From Candidatus Gastranaerophilales bacterium (GTDB lineage Bacteria; Cyanobacteriota; Vampirovibrionia; Gastranaerophilales; Gastranaerophilaceae): a stretch of DNA of 6,013 bases. A program made the translations under genes and the position numbers. Location of the stretch: positions 1 through 6,013 of the forward strand of contig JAJQFK010000101.1 in the NCBI GenBank assembly GCA_021201175.1, given 5' to 3'. Every line of letters starts with the position of its first letter. Positions within the stretch are counted from its first letter, which is position 1. Under the pieces are notes generated by a model that saw nothing but the letters and a program-made list of their open reading frames with translations, was not told the DNA's origin and did not search any database. Positions 5,889 through 6,013 of this stretch are shown here, piece after piece.

Positions 5889-6013
5889 AATATTTTTTTA
5901 ATATAAAAATAATAAAAAATAAATTTTCTAAGATAAAAAACCGGCTATAAATTGGAAACAAATATTATAAAAAAATTTTTTTGAAAGTTCCTTGCCCGAA
6001 ATAATCAAACTAT
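5889..6013. other. AT-rich non-coding end region
   Basis: No ORF or RNA gene is recognisable in these 125 bases. They contain long A and T runs, including the perfect palindrome AAAAAAATTTTTTT at 5969-5982, which may bend DNA or belong to a promoter or weak terminator for a gene beyond the window. No copy of the tRNA-Asp 3' end (a right attachment site) is found here. Confidence 0.6.

Noticed and set aside
5983..6000. Possible right attachment site: AGTTC...CCCGA resembling parts of the tRNA 3' end
   Set aside because: Only two 5-base pieces match and the spacing is wrong; a real attR should give a continuous match to the tRNA.
1..6013. CRISPR array, riboswitch or insertion sequence
   Set aside because: No regularly spaced direct repeats, no transposase and no recognisable riboswitch core were seen on either strand.

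Overview
The window is AT-rich bacterial DNA: a tRNA-Asp gene, a decayed prophage anchored at that tRNA, and the end of what looks like a host defence locus. The sequence does not identify the organism. Low GC, a TTG start and a tRNA gene without encoded CCA fit many host-associated lineages, and the small phage genes resemble those of podovirus-type prophages.

Layout. A complete tRNA-Asp(GUC) gene lies at 9-83 (+). Converging on it from the minus strand is a full-length large serine recombinase (29-1528). Its last 17 codons and stop are the antisense strand of the tRNA gene, which marks the tRNA as the probable integration site. A strong terminator-like hairpin (119-157) sits inside the recombinase coding sequence, 35 bp after the tRNA. 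A short divergent gap (1529-1575) holds an 8-bp inverted repeat, and then a plus-strand phage packaging cluster begins abruptly. It consists of a large terminase subunit lacking its ATPase half (readable from 1576, first ATG at 1732), a small GNAT-like protein (2520-2945), a small Ala/Gly-rich phage protein (2948-3289), and the first ~85 residues of a head-tail connector/portal protein. These four genes abut or overlap at TAATG, TAA-aa-ATG and TAATTG junctions, each start with a G-rich ribosome-binding site, as in one translationally coupled operon.

The striking event is at about 3540-3570. The portal frame runs without interruption into the C-terminal half of a DEAD/DEAH-type restriction enzyme subunit (type III Res-like). 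That part keeps its PD-(D/E)XK nuclease motif but has lost its helicase motifs. The result is one 532-codon chimeric ORF (3290-4888). It is followed 28 bp later by a complete 323-residue gene encoding a zinc ribbon, a probable winged-helix middle and a nucleoside 2-deoxyribosyltransferase-like domain (4917-5888), plausibly an accessory or effector of the same defence locus. The last 125 bp are AT-rich and non-coding.

Interpretation (inference): a prophage integrated at tRNA-Asp lost its middle (recombinase to mid-terminase). A second deletion, or an assembly join, then removed everything from the portal gene through the 5' half of the restriction gene. The recombinase may still be active, but no right attachment site is visible here.
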